Source: Shewanella sp. c952 (GTDB lineage: Bacteria > Pseudomonadota > Gammaproteobacteria > Enterobacterales > Shewanellaceae). Taken from it: a stretch of 64,000 nucleotides of DNA. A program made the translations under genes and the position numbers. Below are positions 36,318 through 44,908 of this stretch, one piece after another (the stretch's first letter is position 1; every line of letters starts with the position of its first letter). Below the pieces are notes generated by a model. That model ran no database searches. It worked only from the letters and a program-made list of their open reading frames with translations, and was not told where the DNA came from. The stretch is from positions 186,001-250,000 of the forward strand of contig NZ_BPEW01000001.1 of assembly GCF_019654975.1 (NCBI RefSeq). The letters are read 5' to 3'.

Positions 36318-36729
36318 AGTATTGTTCGCAATCTAATCAGTAAAAGATCTTTTAAAAAAGCTAAAATATTTTTATTAGTGATTACTTATTATCGATTGCT
36401 TTTTAGTAAATACTCAATCGTATATTATAACCCTATTTTTGAATGACAATTTTATAGCAAATTATTAGTTAGTATGTTCTAACCTTTCTATGAAGGTATT
36501 CGTTTCTTCTACTATTGCCTTATAGATATGTTGAAAACATTTTAACTACAGGGAAATATAAGTAATTTACTCTATTTCTAGGCAGTTAATTAGTTATTAT
36601 TTTGCTATTGATTTTAGGTCAGTTATTTTATAGCTAAGAGCCACGTCCACTAGCTTAAACGTGAGTAGTCAGCATGATAAATGTCTTACGATTAAAAATG
36701 CTAAGAAAAAATTTGTAGTTACCCTATTT

Positions 36730-36778
36730 GCTCCCACTAGTTTCAATGTTTTGGCTGACGGCGTTGCTAGTTGGGGGC
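36730..36778 (+). promoter_or_regulatory. Conserved 49-nt hairpin element, copy 2
   Basis: Same sequence and fold as the element at 34968-35016: identical over at least 55 bases, in a neighbourhood where the copies otherwise differ every ~7-10 bases. Confidence 0.5.
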
Positions 36779-37335
36779 GCCTACTTGATTAATCTCCTCG
36801 TAAATACGTCAATTTAAGATGTTTGTAGATACATATTTCACGTCATTATTTCTAACAATTATTAGTCGTTCAAGACCTCTTCTATTGGATGACCTTCCTA
36901 TTTTATTGGTGAATCAATTGTTACTTTAACTCTTCAGTTTTTTAAAAAATAAAACTGTAATGGTCGGTATTATAAGTGGGCTAATAAAATATCTACTTAA
37001 TATTTACTGAACCCATAAATTGAATCCTTCATCATGAAATGATCAACCGTAGCTGTTTTCAGTAAAAGAAAATGTTGTCTCGCCAGCGACTGTATTATTC
37101 GTACTTATTAAAAAATCACCAATGACTGCGCTGCAATTTTAATCATCTCATAGCTGATACAAACTGAACCAGAGCTGATCAACTGTAGATTCAACGCTTT
37201 CTAAGTATTCGCTTTCGATATAGTAACTAACTCAATGGATTTGATTTTCGATGGGATAATAGCCCCACTTAGCGACAACGCGGAATGTTTCGCACTGCTA
37301 ATTAACTTAAAAACTACCCCTTGAGGATGAACACT

Positions 37336-38025
37336 ATGAAAAAGTCAGCCATTGTTATTGCAACTCTAATCGCACTTTCTGCTGGTACTGCAAGCGCAAA
37401 TACTGAAGTCTTAAATGGCTTCACTGGTAAAATTGAAGCGGAATTTACTACCCAAGATAAGAATGCAAACGTTGAAACCCAACTCGGTTATGACTTCAAC
37501 TTCGGCGCAGTATCGGTTATCCCGTTCTTTGCCGCTGAAACAGCCTACTCAGGCGAGCGTAATCTAGAAGATGGTAAGCGTGAAGGTTTTGATAATGGCG
37601 GCCTAGGTGGCGGTATCAAGGTTCAAACCAACTTTGACAACTTTTACGCTTATGTTGAAGGTCGTGCAATGCGCAAAGACCGCATTAAGCTTGGAATGCC
37701 AGTTGCTGTTCCTATGAATGATAGTCCTTACCTAGTCAACAGCACCGTCAAAGAGTATCGCGCTGAAATTGGTACCGGCTACCAGTTTGACAATGGCCTA
37801 AGCGCAGGTATTGAAGCCTCTTTCACTCAAGACCGATTCGAAGGTCTTAAAGATGAGAAGCGTGAAGTATATGCAGTTGCTGGTTACCAGGTGTCTGACA
37901 ACTTTAACCTCTACGTTAAAGCTGGCCAAGCCGATACCGGTGTACCAAAGGCTGAGCTGGCGAAAAAATCAAATAACGATGAGTGGGAAACTAAAACGGT
38001 TATCGGTCTAACTTACAAGTTCTAA
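37336..38025 (+). CDS. Outer-membrane beta-barrel protein, duplicated gene copy 2
   Basis: 229 aa, identical to copy 1 in protein and DNA, with the same signal peptide, ribosome site, immediate promoter region and trailing hairpin. Two identical adjacent barrel genes point to recent homogenisation, and probably to a dose effect. Function unknown. Confidence 0.78.
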   Translation: MKKSAIVIATLIALSAGTASANTEVLNGFTGKIEAEFTTQDKNANVETQLGYDFNFGAVSVIPFFAAETAYSGERNLEDGKREGFDNGGLGGGIKVQTNFDNFYAYVEGRAMRKDRIKLGMPVAVPMNDSPYLVNSTVKEYRAEIGTGYQFDNGLSAGIEASFTQDRFEGLKDEKREVYAVAGYQVSDNFNLYVKAGQADTGVPKAELAKKSNNDEWETKTVIGLTYKF

Positions 38026-38047
38026 GCCAAGCGACTCAGTTAATTAA

Positions 38048-38077
38048 AGGTGCCTAAACAACTAAAGTTTGGCACCT
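38048..38077 (+). terminator. Terminator-like hairpin after barrel copy 2
   Basis: AGGTGCC/GGCACCT stem as after copy 1, in the identical part of the duplication. Confidence 0.55.
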
Positions 38078-38159
38078 AGTATTGATTGTCACCTAATCAG
38101 TAGCAGTTACTGAAACTAAAAAACGTACATATACATCGCTTTTAAGAGGCTTAATTCTG

Positions 38160-38537
38160 ATGGCTAAATTTGATTCTTGTGATAATCGATTCAACTTAAA
38201 GCAGTCTACGCTTTTACCCGAATTGCCGCTTTTAAAAAAGAGAAAGTCTAAGCTGGCTAACTTTTTGTCGGTAGCTGTTCCTTCAGCAATGCTGAGTTTC
38301 ATTTTTATCAATGATGCTAATGCAGCCCCGGTTTGTGGGAGTACTGATTTTGAATGTAAAGCAGCCTATGCCGCAGAGGTCGAACGCGAGCTCGATGAGC
38401 GTTTAGCACTTTATAATAAGCAACAACAGCTGCAACTTGAGAAACAACAGGTACAGCGCGAGCATATGAAACAGGCTCATAATCTTTGCTTTGAAGATCC
38501 GTTAACGCCAAAAGATGAAAGGGACTGCAAGCGTTGA
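38160..38537 (+). CDS. Hypothetical secreted or membrane protein with coiled coil
   Basis: 125 aa. A basic 32-residue head, one hydrophobic stretch (LANFLSVAVPSAMLSFIFIN) ending ANA-AP like a signal peptide with a long n-region, then CGSTDFECKAAYAAEVERELD and a Gln/Lys/Glu heptad-like coiled coil, with two more Cys near the end. Ribosome site weak. No family recognised; real coding is likely but not certain. The 350 bases after it, before ssb, contain only the ssb promoter region. Confidence 0.5.
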   Translation: MAKFDSCDNRFNLKQSTLLPELPLLKKRKSKLANFLSVAVPSAMLSFIFINDANAAPVCGSTDFECKAAYAAEVERELDERLALYNKQQQLQLEKQQVQREHMKQAHNLCFEDPLTPKDERDCKR

Positions 38538-38887
38538 TAATGTTATTGCTGTGGACAAATTTAGAGCCTGAGTCTTATCATTTGGGCTTTTTTGCTATCT
38601 AGCAAACATCAATAAATATCGCTAATCGCTATTACATCACTTCTGCAACGCTATAGACCATCTGCTGTTTGAATATTTACCTGTGACTATCCACAGTCCT
38701 CTATTTTACACGCTAATATCTTTAAAAATCGTCAGTTAGTGCTGACTGAGATCATTAACCAACAGAACTGCACTTACGATTAATCCGGCTTATTTAAAAG
38801 TTGCTGAGCTTTTCGATTTGAGAGTAGCCTAAGCTGTGTTACGCTCTGTCGATTAGTAAAAATTTTAAAATTTAGCAGGAGATTTCA

Positions 38888-39580
38888 ATGGCCAGTCGTG
38901 GTGTCAATAAAGTAATTTTGGTGGGTAACTTAGGACAAGATCCTGAAGTTCGTTATATGCCGAACGGCAATGCCGTAGCCAACATTACCGTGGCGACAAG
39001 TGAGTCTTGGAAAGATCAAAGTGGTCAGAAACAAGAGCGCACTGAATGGCACCGCGTAGTGATGTTTGGCAAGCTTGCTGAAATCACTGGTGAGTACCTG
39101 CGCAAAGGCTCTCAAGTTTATCTAGAAGGTAAATTGCAGACGCGTAAGTGGAAAGATCAAAGTGGTCAAGATCGTTACAGCACTGAAGTTGTTGTTGATC
39201 AAGGCGGTCAAATGCAGATGTTGGGTGGTCGTGGCCAAGGTCAAGCCGCTGGCGCACCTGCACAAGGTGGTTATCAGCAACCACAGCAGCAAGCGCCTCA
39301 ACAGGGTGGTTATGCGCCTAAGCCACAGCAGTCAGCGCCTCAGCAAGGTGGTTATGCACCTAAGCCTCAAGCCGCTCCAGCACAGGGTGGCTACCAGCAA
39401 CCACAACAGCAGCAACAAGCTGCACCTGCACAAGGTGGCTACCAAGCACCTCAGCAAGGTGGTTATGCGCCTAAGCCACAAGCGGCTCCAGCTGCACCTC
39501 AACAGCGTCCAGCTCCTCAGCCACAACAGAATGTGACGCCAGATTTGGATGATGGTTGGGATGACGACATCCCGTTTTAG
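38888..39580 (+). CDS. ssb: Single-stranded DNA-binding protein
   Basis: 230 aa. OB-fold domain in residues 1-110 ([20 protein letters not shown]…, [23 protein letters not shown]), then a Gln/Pro/Gly-rich linker made of repeats of QGGYAPKPQ and QGGYQQPQQ, and the conserved acidic tip DDDIPF that binds partner repair proteins. The linker makes it longer than E. coli SSB (178 aa), as usual in Shewanella. CAGGAG precedes the ATG. Confidence 0.98.
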   Translation: MASRGVNKVILVGNLGQDPEVRYMPNGNAVANITVATSESWKDQSGQKQERTEWHRVVMFGKLAEITGEYLRKGSQVYLEGKLQTRKWKDQSGQDRYSTEVVVDQGGQMQMLGGRGQGQAAGAPAQGGYQQPQQQAPQQGGYAPKPQQSAPQQGGYAPKPQAAPAQGGYQQPQQQQQAAPAQGGYQAPQQGGYAPKPQAAPAAPQQRPAPQPQQNVTPDLDDGWDDDIPF

Positions 39581-39637
39581 ATCACGTTAAATGTAGAAGT
39601 GTTAAATTAAACACGTATTTTACGAATTATTATGACT

Positions 39638-39664
39638 AACCCAGCACTTTTGCTGGGTTTTTTG
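39638..39664 (+). terminator. Terminator of ssb
   Basis: AACCCAGCA (39638-39646) pairs with TGCTGGGTT (39651-39659), followed by a T-run. Confidence 0.92.
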
Positions 39665-39808
39665 TTCTCTGCTGTTAGTGTTAAATCTATACCTGAAGTG
39701 CCTACCCAAAAGTATTACTCCTTTATGCTAGTTCTCGTTTTTGACTGGTAATATTCTCCTATTTGAACATCAACTTTTACTATTTGCTGATAGGGTAAGA
39801 AAGTTAAT

Positions 39809-40264
39809 GTGGCTGGATTAATTAAAACTAAGCCGACTATCGAGTGTTCAACAAGGATTGTATTGCTAATGCACGGAATACTGCTTTCACTATTATTAGC
39901 TTTTAGCTGCCTAACACCTGCGTTTGCGGAAGAGCCTGATATTGAAATTAGTGGGTTAGTGATTGACCGAACATTAACTCGATTCGGTAAAGACTTTAAC
40001 TTTTACTACTCAAGCTATTGGCGTGATCTTCCTTTCACACAAGGTTTTAATATTACGCTTTACGAAACTGTGTTCCCGCAGGCGGGTACGTTACTCAGTT
40101 TAGAAGTGAATGGAGTCATAATTTACAAAACTCATTTTGGGCGCAGAGCCAGTCCAATAAAAGAAAGAGCAGAGCAGGCCATTTTACTGACAATTGACTA
40201 TTTAGCTCAAGTTAGAGCTAATGCAATGACTGGTGATCTTTCAAGTAGTGATGATGGATATTAG
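39809..40264 (+). CDS. csgE: Curli assembly factor CsgE
   Basis: 151 aa from GTG (39809); an ATG at 39869 (MHGILLSLL) would still give a full signal peptide ending TPAFA and is a real alternative. Mature part EEPDIEISGLVIDRTLTRFGKDF, LSLEVNGVIIYKTHFGRR matches the CsgE family, the periplasmic cap that directs curlin to the CsgG pore. First gene of csgEFG; 10 bp before csgF. Confidence 0.85.
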   Translation: MAGLIKTKPTIECSTRIVLLMHGILLSLLLAFSCLTPAFAEEPDIEISGLVIDRTLTRFGKDFNFYYSSYWRDLPFTQGFNITLYETVFPQAGTLLSLEVNGVIIYKTHFGRRASPIKERAEQAILLTIDYLAQVRANAMTGDLSSSDDGY

Positions 40265-40274
40265 GATAATTATA

Positions 40275-40661
40275 ATGAATAACAGGATGTTAACTATCGC
40301 ATTTCTCTTTGCAATAACTCCAGCTCAAGCAACGGAGTTGGTTTATACCCCAATTAACCCTAGCTTTGGTGGTTCGGCATTAAATGGCTCTTATTTACTC
40401 AACAAAGCAAATGTACAGAATGATCATACCGCAGAAAGTGCTGAAAAAGACTTCGTAACTCGTTTTAAGGAGTCATTAGAGCGCAACATAATGAATACGA
40501 TTACTCGTGGTGTTGCAAGCGGAGAGATTACCGATGGTACATATGATACTGGGGATTTCAGAATTGAGGTTGCTTCAATAGGTGGCGGGGTGATGTTAAC
40601 GATTACCAACTTAATTACAGGTGAGGTTACTGTAATTGAAATGCCTACTTACGGAGGGTAA
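40275..40661 (+). CDS. csgF: Curli assembly factor CsgF
   Basis: 128 aa from the ATG at 40275 (MNNRMLTIAFLFAITPAQA), with AGGA 8 bases upstream; the longer frame overlapping csgE lacks a ribosome site. The mature start TELVYTPINPSFGGSALNG is the CsgF segment that inserts into the CsgG pore; INPSFGG is diagnostic. Acts at the cell surface in nucleation of curli fibres. Confidence 0.92.
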   Translation: MNNRMLTIAFLFAITPAQATELVYTPINPSFGGSALNGSYLLNKANVQNDHTAESAEKDFVTRFKESLERNIMNTITRGVASGEITDGTYDTGDFRIEVASIGGGVMLTITNLITGEVTVIEMPTYGG

Positions 40662-40664
40662 CTG

Positions 40665-41453
40665 ATGAAACTGTTCATTAGCTTATTGCTTATAGGTAGC
40701 TTATCAGCTTGTAGCCTTATTCCTAAACCAGAATTGAATATCAATGCTGCAGAGTTAAACCCAACCAGCGAAACAATGCGAGAGCTGGCTAAAAAGCCAG
40801 GCCCTAAATATCCAATTCCAGTTGCTGTTTATTCCTTTAGGGATCAAACCGGCCAATATAAGCCTCAGCAAAATGTCAGCTCTTTTTCTACTGCTGTTAC
40901 GCAGGGAGCAACGTCAATGTTGGTTCAAACCTTGTTAGATTCTAAATGGTTTACACCTGTTGAACGTGAAGGTTTACAGAACCTATTAACAGAACGAAAA
41001 ATCACTAAGAAGCAGCCCAAAAAAGAGAGTGTACCGCAGCTGACAAATGCCAGATTATTGTTAGAGGGCGGTATTATCAGCTACGAAACAAATATCAGTA
41101 CGGGCGGTTCTGGGGTTGAGTATTATGGAATTGGTGCATCAGAGATGTACAGAGAGGATCAGGTAACTATATATCTACGCGCTGTCGATGTGCATACGGG
41201 GAAAGTGATGATGTCAGTTTCAACCACTAAGCGAGTTTTCTCTCAAGAGATGCGGGCAGGACTAATTCGCTTCACTAGTCTAAATAGACTTGCTGAAGCT
41301 GAAATTGGTTTCACTACAAACGAGCCTGTACAATTCTGTGTTTTACAAGCTATTGAGTTAGCAGTGTCTGAATTGGTTGATAAAGGTGTAAAAATGGGCT
41401 TTTGGAATCCAGCAGAATCTGCTGTAAAAGAGGTGATTCCAGTTAATTCATAG
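40665..41453 (+). CDS. csgG: Curli secretion channel lipoprotein CsgG
   Basis: 262 aa; lipobox LSAC at residues 13-16, then the CsgG pattern KYPIPVAVYSFRDQTGQYKP, VTQGATSMLVQTLLDSKWFTPVERE, ARLLLEGGIISYETN and VKMGFWNP near the end. Forms the nonameric outer-membrane pore for curlin export. GGAGGG before the ATG; 3 bp after csgF. A weak hairpin (about 41484-41507) follows. Confidence 0.95.
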   Translation: MKLFISLLLIGSLSACSLIPKPELNINAAELNPTSETMRELAKKPGPKYPIPVAVYSFRDQTGQYKPQQNVSSFSTAVTQGATSMLVQTLLDSKWFTPVEREGLQNLLTERKITKKQPKKESVPQLTNARLLLEGGIISYETNISTGGSGVEYYGIGASEMYREDQVTIYLRAVDVHTGKVMMSVSTTKRVFSQEMRAGLIRFTSLNRLAEAEIGFTTNEPVQFCVLQAIELAVSELVDKGVKMGFWNPAESAVKEVIPVNS

Positions 41454-41745
41454 TGAAATTTTTTACATTTAACTTTCTTTAACAGCGATGGGGTATCTTC
41501 TATCGCTGCTCTTCATTTTGTCTGTCATCATGCCACTAAGTATAACTATTAAGTTTTATATCCTGAATATTTAACATTGGTGATTTTTTGTGTTGCTAAG
41601 CTCTTTTTAAGTGGTAATTGATGCTGTTTTGTTGTATTAATGTTAGCCGGTTTGTTGTAAGGAATAATTTAACCGTCATTCATAAGGGTGAATATGGATG
41701 CTTTATCTATATAAATATGTGAGTTCAATTCAGGGAGAGAATTCA

Positions 41746-42417
41746 ATGAGCAAAATCGATGAGCTAGTCTTTATTCATCAAGTCGCAGCACCTTGCCATT
41801 TGGCGATTCTAGCCGAGTCAATTGGGATTAAGACTAAAGTTATCAGTAAACCTTCAGATCTTGTTGTCGCCAAAGAGTGTAATCGTTTTTATATGATAGC
41901 CCAGAAAGGAACCGCGCAAGACAGTAAAGGGATCCCGATAATAGCTGCTCGTTTAGTTTCCCAAGTTCCAATTGCATTATATCAAGTAGAACGTGGGAGT
42001 TTGGATCCCAAAGCTGCCATGCTTTTGGGGATTAAAGGCCTTTTATATGTAGATCAGGGGATGGACCTTTTACTTACGGGGTTAAAGAAAATGATTGCTA
42101 ATGAGCTTTGGTATGAAAGGGCTTTGTTGAGCGAGCTATTTGGCCATTTGGTAAAGCGTTTGGATAACAATAACGAAGTACTGCAAGATCAAGATACTGT
42201 CGCAATGCTGCAGATGCTAACCAATCGAGAGAGAACAATTATTCAGCTAGTGGCAAGTGGCGCACGAAATAAAGAAATCGCGCATCAATTGTGCATAAGT
42301 GAGCATACGGTTAAAGCGCATATTTCATCGATTTTTAGAAAAACGCAGTCGCGTAACAGAGTTGAGTTATTGCGCTGGGCGCAGAACTATCAAAGCCAGT
42401 TTGAATTATGTTCTTGA
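41746..42417 (+). CDS. csgD: LuxR-type regulator, CsgD-like
   Basis: 223 aa from the ATG at 41746 (MSKIDELVF), which has GGGAGAG 6 bases upstream; 16 codons upstream in frame are rejected. N-terminal receiver-like domain without an obvious phospho-acceptor Asp pocket, and a C-terminal LuxR helix-turn-helix (LTNRERTIIQLVASGARNKE…CISEHTVKAHISSIF). The context between csgG and csgA supports the CsgD role, activation of curli genes. Its 292-bp leader has no gene. Confidence 0.82.
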   Translation: MSKIDELVFIHQVAAPCHLAILAESIGIKTKVISKPSDLVVAKECNRFYMIAQKGTAQDSKGIPIIAARLVSQVPIALYQVERGSLDPKAAMLLGIKGLLYVDQGMDLLLTGLKKMIANELWYERALLSELFGHLVKRLDNNNEVLQDQDTVAMLQMLTNRERTIIQLVASGARNKEIAHQLCISEHTVKAHISSIFRKTQSRNRVELLRWAQNYQSQFELCS

Positions 42418-42428
42418 TTTATTGAACA

Positions 42429-42458
42429 CAAAAAAGGGAGCGTTAGCTCCCTTTTTTT
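42429..42458. terminator. Bidirectional terminator between csgD and csgA
   Basis: GGGAGC (42436-42441) and GCTCCC (42446-42451) with seven A before and seven T after. Confidence 0.92.
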
Positions 42459-42482
42459 GTATGTTCAATCTAAATGAATCAT

Positions 42483-44000
42483 TTAGTTTTGCATTACTGT
42501 TGCTGTATTGAACTCGCCAGTTTGAGTGACTGTAATACTGTTAGCTGTACCAGTTTGAGAACCTGTTACTAAGTTATCGTTACCGGTTTGAGCAATCATC
42601 AGGCTGTTACCTGTTCCGTTAACAGCAAATGCTGATTCGTCTTCACCACCAACCCAGTTACGGTCACCAACTTGAGTGATAATCGAGCTGTTTTCGTCAC
42701 CAGTAATAATTAAGTCGATAAGGTTTAAGTCACCTTCTTGAGTTGCTTCAACATCGGTATTGTCAAAACCTACCACAGTGACTAGTGCTTCGTTTTCAGC
42801 TCCATCTTGGTCAATATCCACTTCGTTATCGCTGCCTTCAACGCCAGCGTAGCCGTAGTTAGTATCGCCATCTTGATGTACTTCTAGGTCATTATCTTCG
42901 CCGTCAGCAAAGGCGAAGATTTGGTTGTCATTACCATCAGAACTCATGTCGATATCGTTATCATCACCATAAGCACCAAACGTTGCGAAGTTGGTGTTAC
43001 CTTCCTGATCAAGGTCGATATCGTTTTCATTGCCCCATACTTGGAACTCAGTACTGTTGTTGTTACCTTCCTGTTCAAGGTCGATATTGTTGTCATTGCC
43101 TTGAATGTCAGCAATCAATGTATCGCCAACAGTATTTGAATTACCGTCTTGGGTAATTTCAACATCGTTATCATCACCGTTAGTCAACGCAAGATAGGCA
43201 GTATTGTTATTGCCTTCTTGACCGATTTCAATCTCATTATCAGAGCCTGTTAGTGAGTAAACAAAGCCTGTGTTTGAATTACCTTCCTGGTTAACAACAA
43301 AGTTGTTGTTATCACCAAGTACACCTTTGACTGCTCCGAGATTGTTATCACCTTCTTGGTAGACCTCAACATCGTTATTGTTACCAATATTAGGCGTGAT
43401 ATCTAATGACACTAAACCTGCGGTGTTATTGTTACCATATTGAGTGATATCACCGTCATTACCATTACCTTCAACACGGAACACTCCAAAGTTTTGGTCG
43501 CCTTCTTGGGTGATTGCGGCAGAGTTGTTATCACCTAAAAGCTCAACAGCGGCTTCATTCTGTCCGCCATCTTGATAAACATCAGCGCCGTTCTCGGTGC
43601 CTGTAATGATAATACTTGTTTCATTGAAGAAGTCTTTTTGTTCAACTAAAGCTTCATTGCCATCGCCTTCAATTTTGACGTCAGCGATATGCCAAAGATC
43701 AGCTTGGTTAACTTCAACGTTGTTACCTTGACCTTTTGAATTTACATATGCTTCAGCCCACCAACCTTCTTGCATTATTGAAGCTGTCTGGTCATCACCG
43801 TCTTGAGTTAGGACTGTTGTATGTTGGTCGCCTGTTTGAGTTACTGAAGCCTCTTGCCCGATGACACTTGCGCCATCTGTAACAGTTGTAGTTTGTGTCA
43901 CCGTGATTGAATTATCTGTGTCTGCGTGAGCAGATAGTGACATTCCAAGTCCCGCTGCAATAGCTAAAGCTATCATTGATTTTTTTGTCTGTGTTTTCAT
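42483..44000 (-). CDS. csgA: Major curlin subunit CsgA, very long and acidic
   Basis: 505 aa against ~150 in E. coli. Signal peptide (…LGMSLSAHA). The whole mature protein is built of curlin-type repeats: about 17 QxGxxN units spaced ~22 residues (QEGDQN, QYGNNN, QEGDNN, QEGNSN, QEGNNN, QDGNSN, QEGNTN, QDGDTN, QTGNDN and others), several with Asp/Glu in place of the usual neutral residues, so the protein is strongly acidic. No Cys. AGGGAGAGC lies before the ATG. The 14-bp gap after csgB makes csgBA one transcript. It is the fibre subunit, exported through CsgG. Confidence 0.88.
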   Translation of the reverse strand: MKTQTKKSMIALAIAAGLGMSLSAHADTDNSITVTQTTTVTDGASVIGQEASVTQTGDQHTTVLTQDGDDQTASIMQEGWWAEAYVNSKGQGNNVEVNQADLWHIADVKIEGDGNEALVEQKDFFNETSIIITGTENGADVYQDGGQNEAAVELLGDNNSAAITQEGDQNFGVFRVEGNGNDGDITQYGNNNTAGLVSLDITPNIGNNNDVEVYQEGDNNLGAVKGVLGDNNNFVVNQEGNSNTGFVYSLTGSDNEIEIGQEGNNNTAYLALTNGDDNDVEITQDGNSNTVGDTLIADIQGNDNNIDLEQEGNNNSTEFQVWGNENDIDLDQEGNTNFATFGAYGDDNDIDMSSDGNDNQIFAFADGEDNDLEVHQDGDTNYGYAGVEGSDNEVDIDQDGAENEALVTVVGFDNTDVEATQEGDLNLIDLIITGDENSSIITQVGDRNWVGGEDESAFAVNGTGNSLMIAQTGNDNLVTGSQTGTANSITVTQTGEFNTATVMQN

Positions 44001-44014
44001 TTTGCTCTCCCTGA

Positions 44015-44440
44015 TTAATACTGAGTTATCGTGATTGCTGCACCATCTGCAATCTGTTCAATTGAAAAGCTGGCACTTCCTAACTGATTCATCTGTACCA
44101 AATTGTCATTCCCTATTTGGGTTATATTGGCGTGATTTTCAGTTCCAGCTTGAAGTAGTTCTACTTCATTATCTTCACCAACCTGAGTTATCTCAGCGTG
44201 GTTACTGCTCCCTATTTGAACTAAGCTCGCTGTATTACCAGCGCCTGATTGACTCAAGTTAGTATTATTGAGCGCGCCTAATTGAACTAGGTTAATGATA
44301 TTTTCCCTTCCTGTGCTTTCAAGCATGGTTTGGAGTGTTATTGGTAGCTCAGTACTTTGGTTGTTGAGCTCAGTGGCTAATGCCGACGTTGAGCTCATCA
44401 ATAGCGCAATAGTGAGTCCAATTGTTTTAAAAATTGACAC
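44015..44440 (-). CDS. csgB: Minor curlin/nucleator CsgB
   Basis: 141 aa starting at GTG with GAGGGG upstream. Signal peptide (…STSALA), then five curlin repeats (LVQLGALNNTNLSQSGAGN, LVQIGSSNHAEITQVGEDN, LLQAGTENHANITQIGNDN and so on), ending ITITQY. Directly upstream of csgA, as in other csgBA operons; it anchors and nucleates CsgA. Confidence 0.85.
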   Translation of the reverse strand: MSIFKTIGLTIALLMSSTSALATELNNQSTELPITLQTMLESTGRENIINLVQLGALNNTNLSQSGAGNTASLVQIGSSNHAEITQVGEDNEVELLQAGTENHANITQIGNDNLVQMNQLGSASFSIEQIADGAAITITQY

Positions 44441-44908
44441 TTAACGCCCCTCTGTATTGGTATAAATAGAGTTTTGATTTGCCTAATTCATCTCAACTCT
44501 ACGCGTGCTGGCAAGCACTGTTTTGTGTAGCTCTCACCAGATAAGTGCCTCAAGTTACAGCGGTGAAAGATTGCTGCAATCAGATAAAAGTCTATTTATT
44601 TACCACGATTAAAAAATATTCTTTTCGGTTCTAGGTAGGTATTTGCTGTTGATATATATGATTTTTATTTCAGCTAATGAATCTTGTGCTAGTAATTACT
44701 AATCCAATGTAATTAGCTCTTAAGTGTTAAATGCTAATTAGGTTCTTTTAAAAAAATGAAGGCTATGACAACAATCCTTGGGTTAAAAACTTCCGGAGAT
44801 GCATAAGGTGGTTGCAGTAGTCGGTATCTGATGTGGCTATGGATGGCACCAAGAGTATTCGAAGTACCGGTTTGAATACATTTTAAAGGACTAATAGGAA
44901 AACTATTT
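44441..44908. promoter_or_regulatory. Divergent control region between csgBA and the subtilase gene
   Basis: 468 bp, AT-rich, with no gene. It must contain the csgB promoter and the protease promoter. I cannot place a CsgD site with confidence. Confidence 0.4.

Larger units (their letters stand above)
34870..36324 (+). repeat. Tandem duplication, copy 1 (promoter region plus barrel gene)
   Basis: Matches 36633-38084 with a period of ~1760 bp. From 35484 to 36324 (841 bp) the two copies are identical by eye; upstream of 35484 they differ by many scattered substitutions and small indels, apart from conserved islands. Confidence 0.9.
36633..38084 (+). repeat. Tandem duplication, copy 2
   Basis: Second unit of the duplication; identical to copy 1 over 37244-38084 and diverged before that. 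The 308 bases between the units (36325-36632) are AT-rich with no gene. Confidence 0.9.

Noticed and set aside
35576..38025. Composite transposon explanation for the two identical genes
   Set aside because: No transposase, terminal inverted repeats or target duplications at the edges of the units; a tandem duplication with conversion explains the pattern better.
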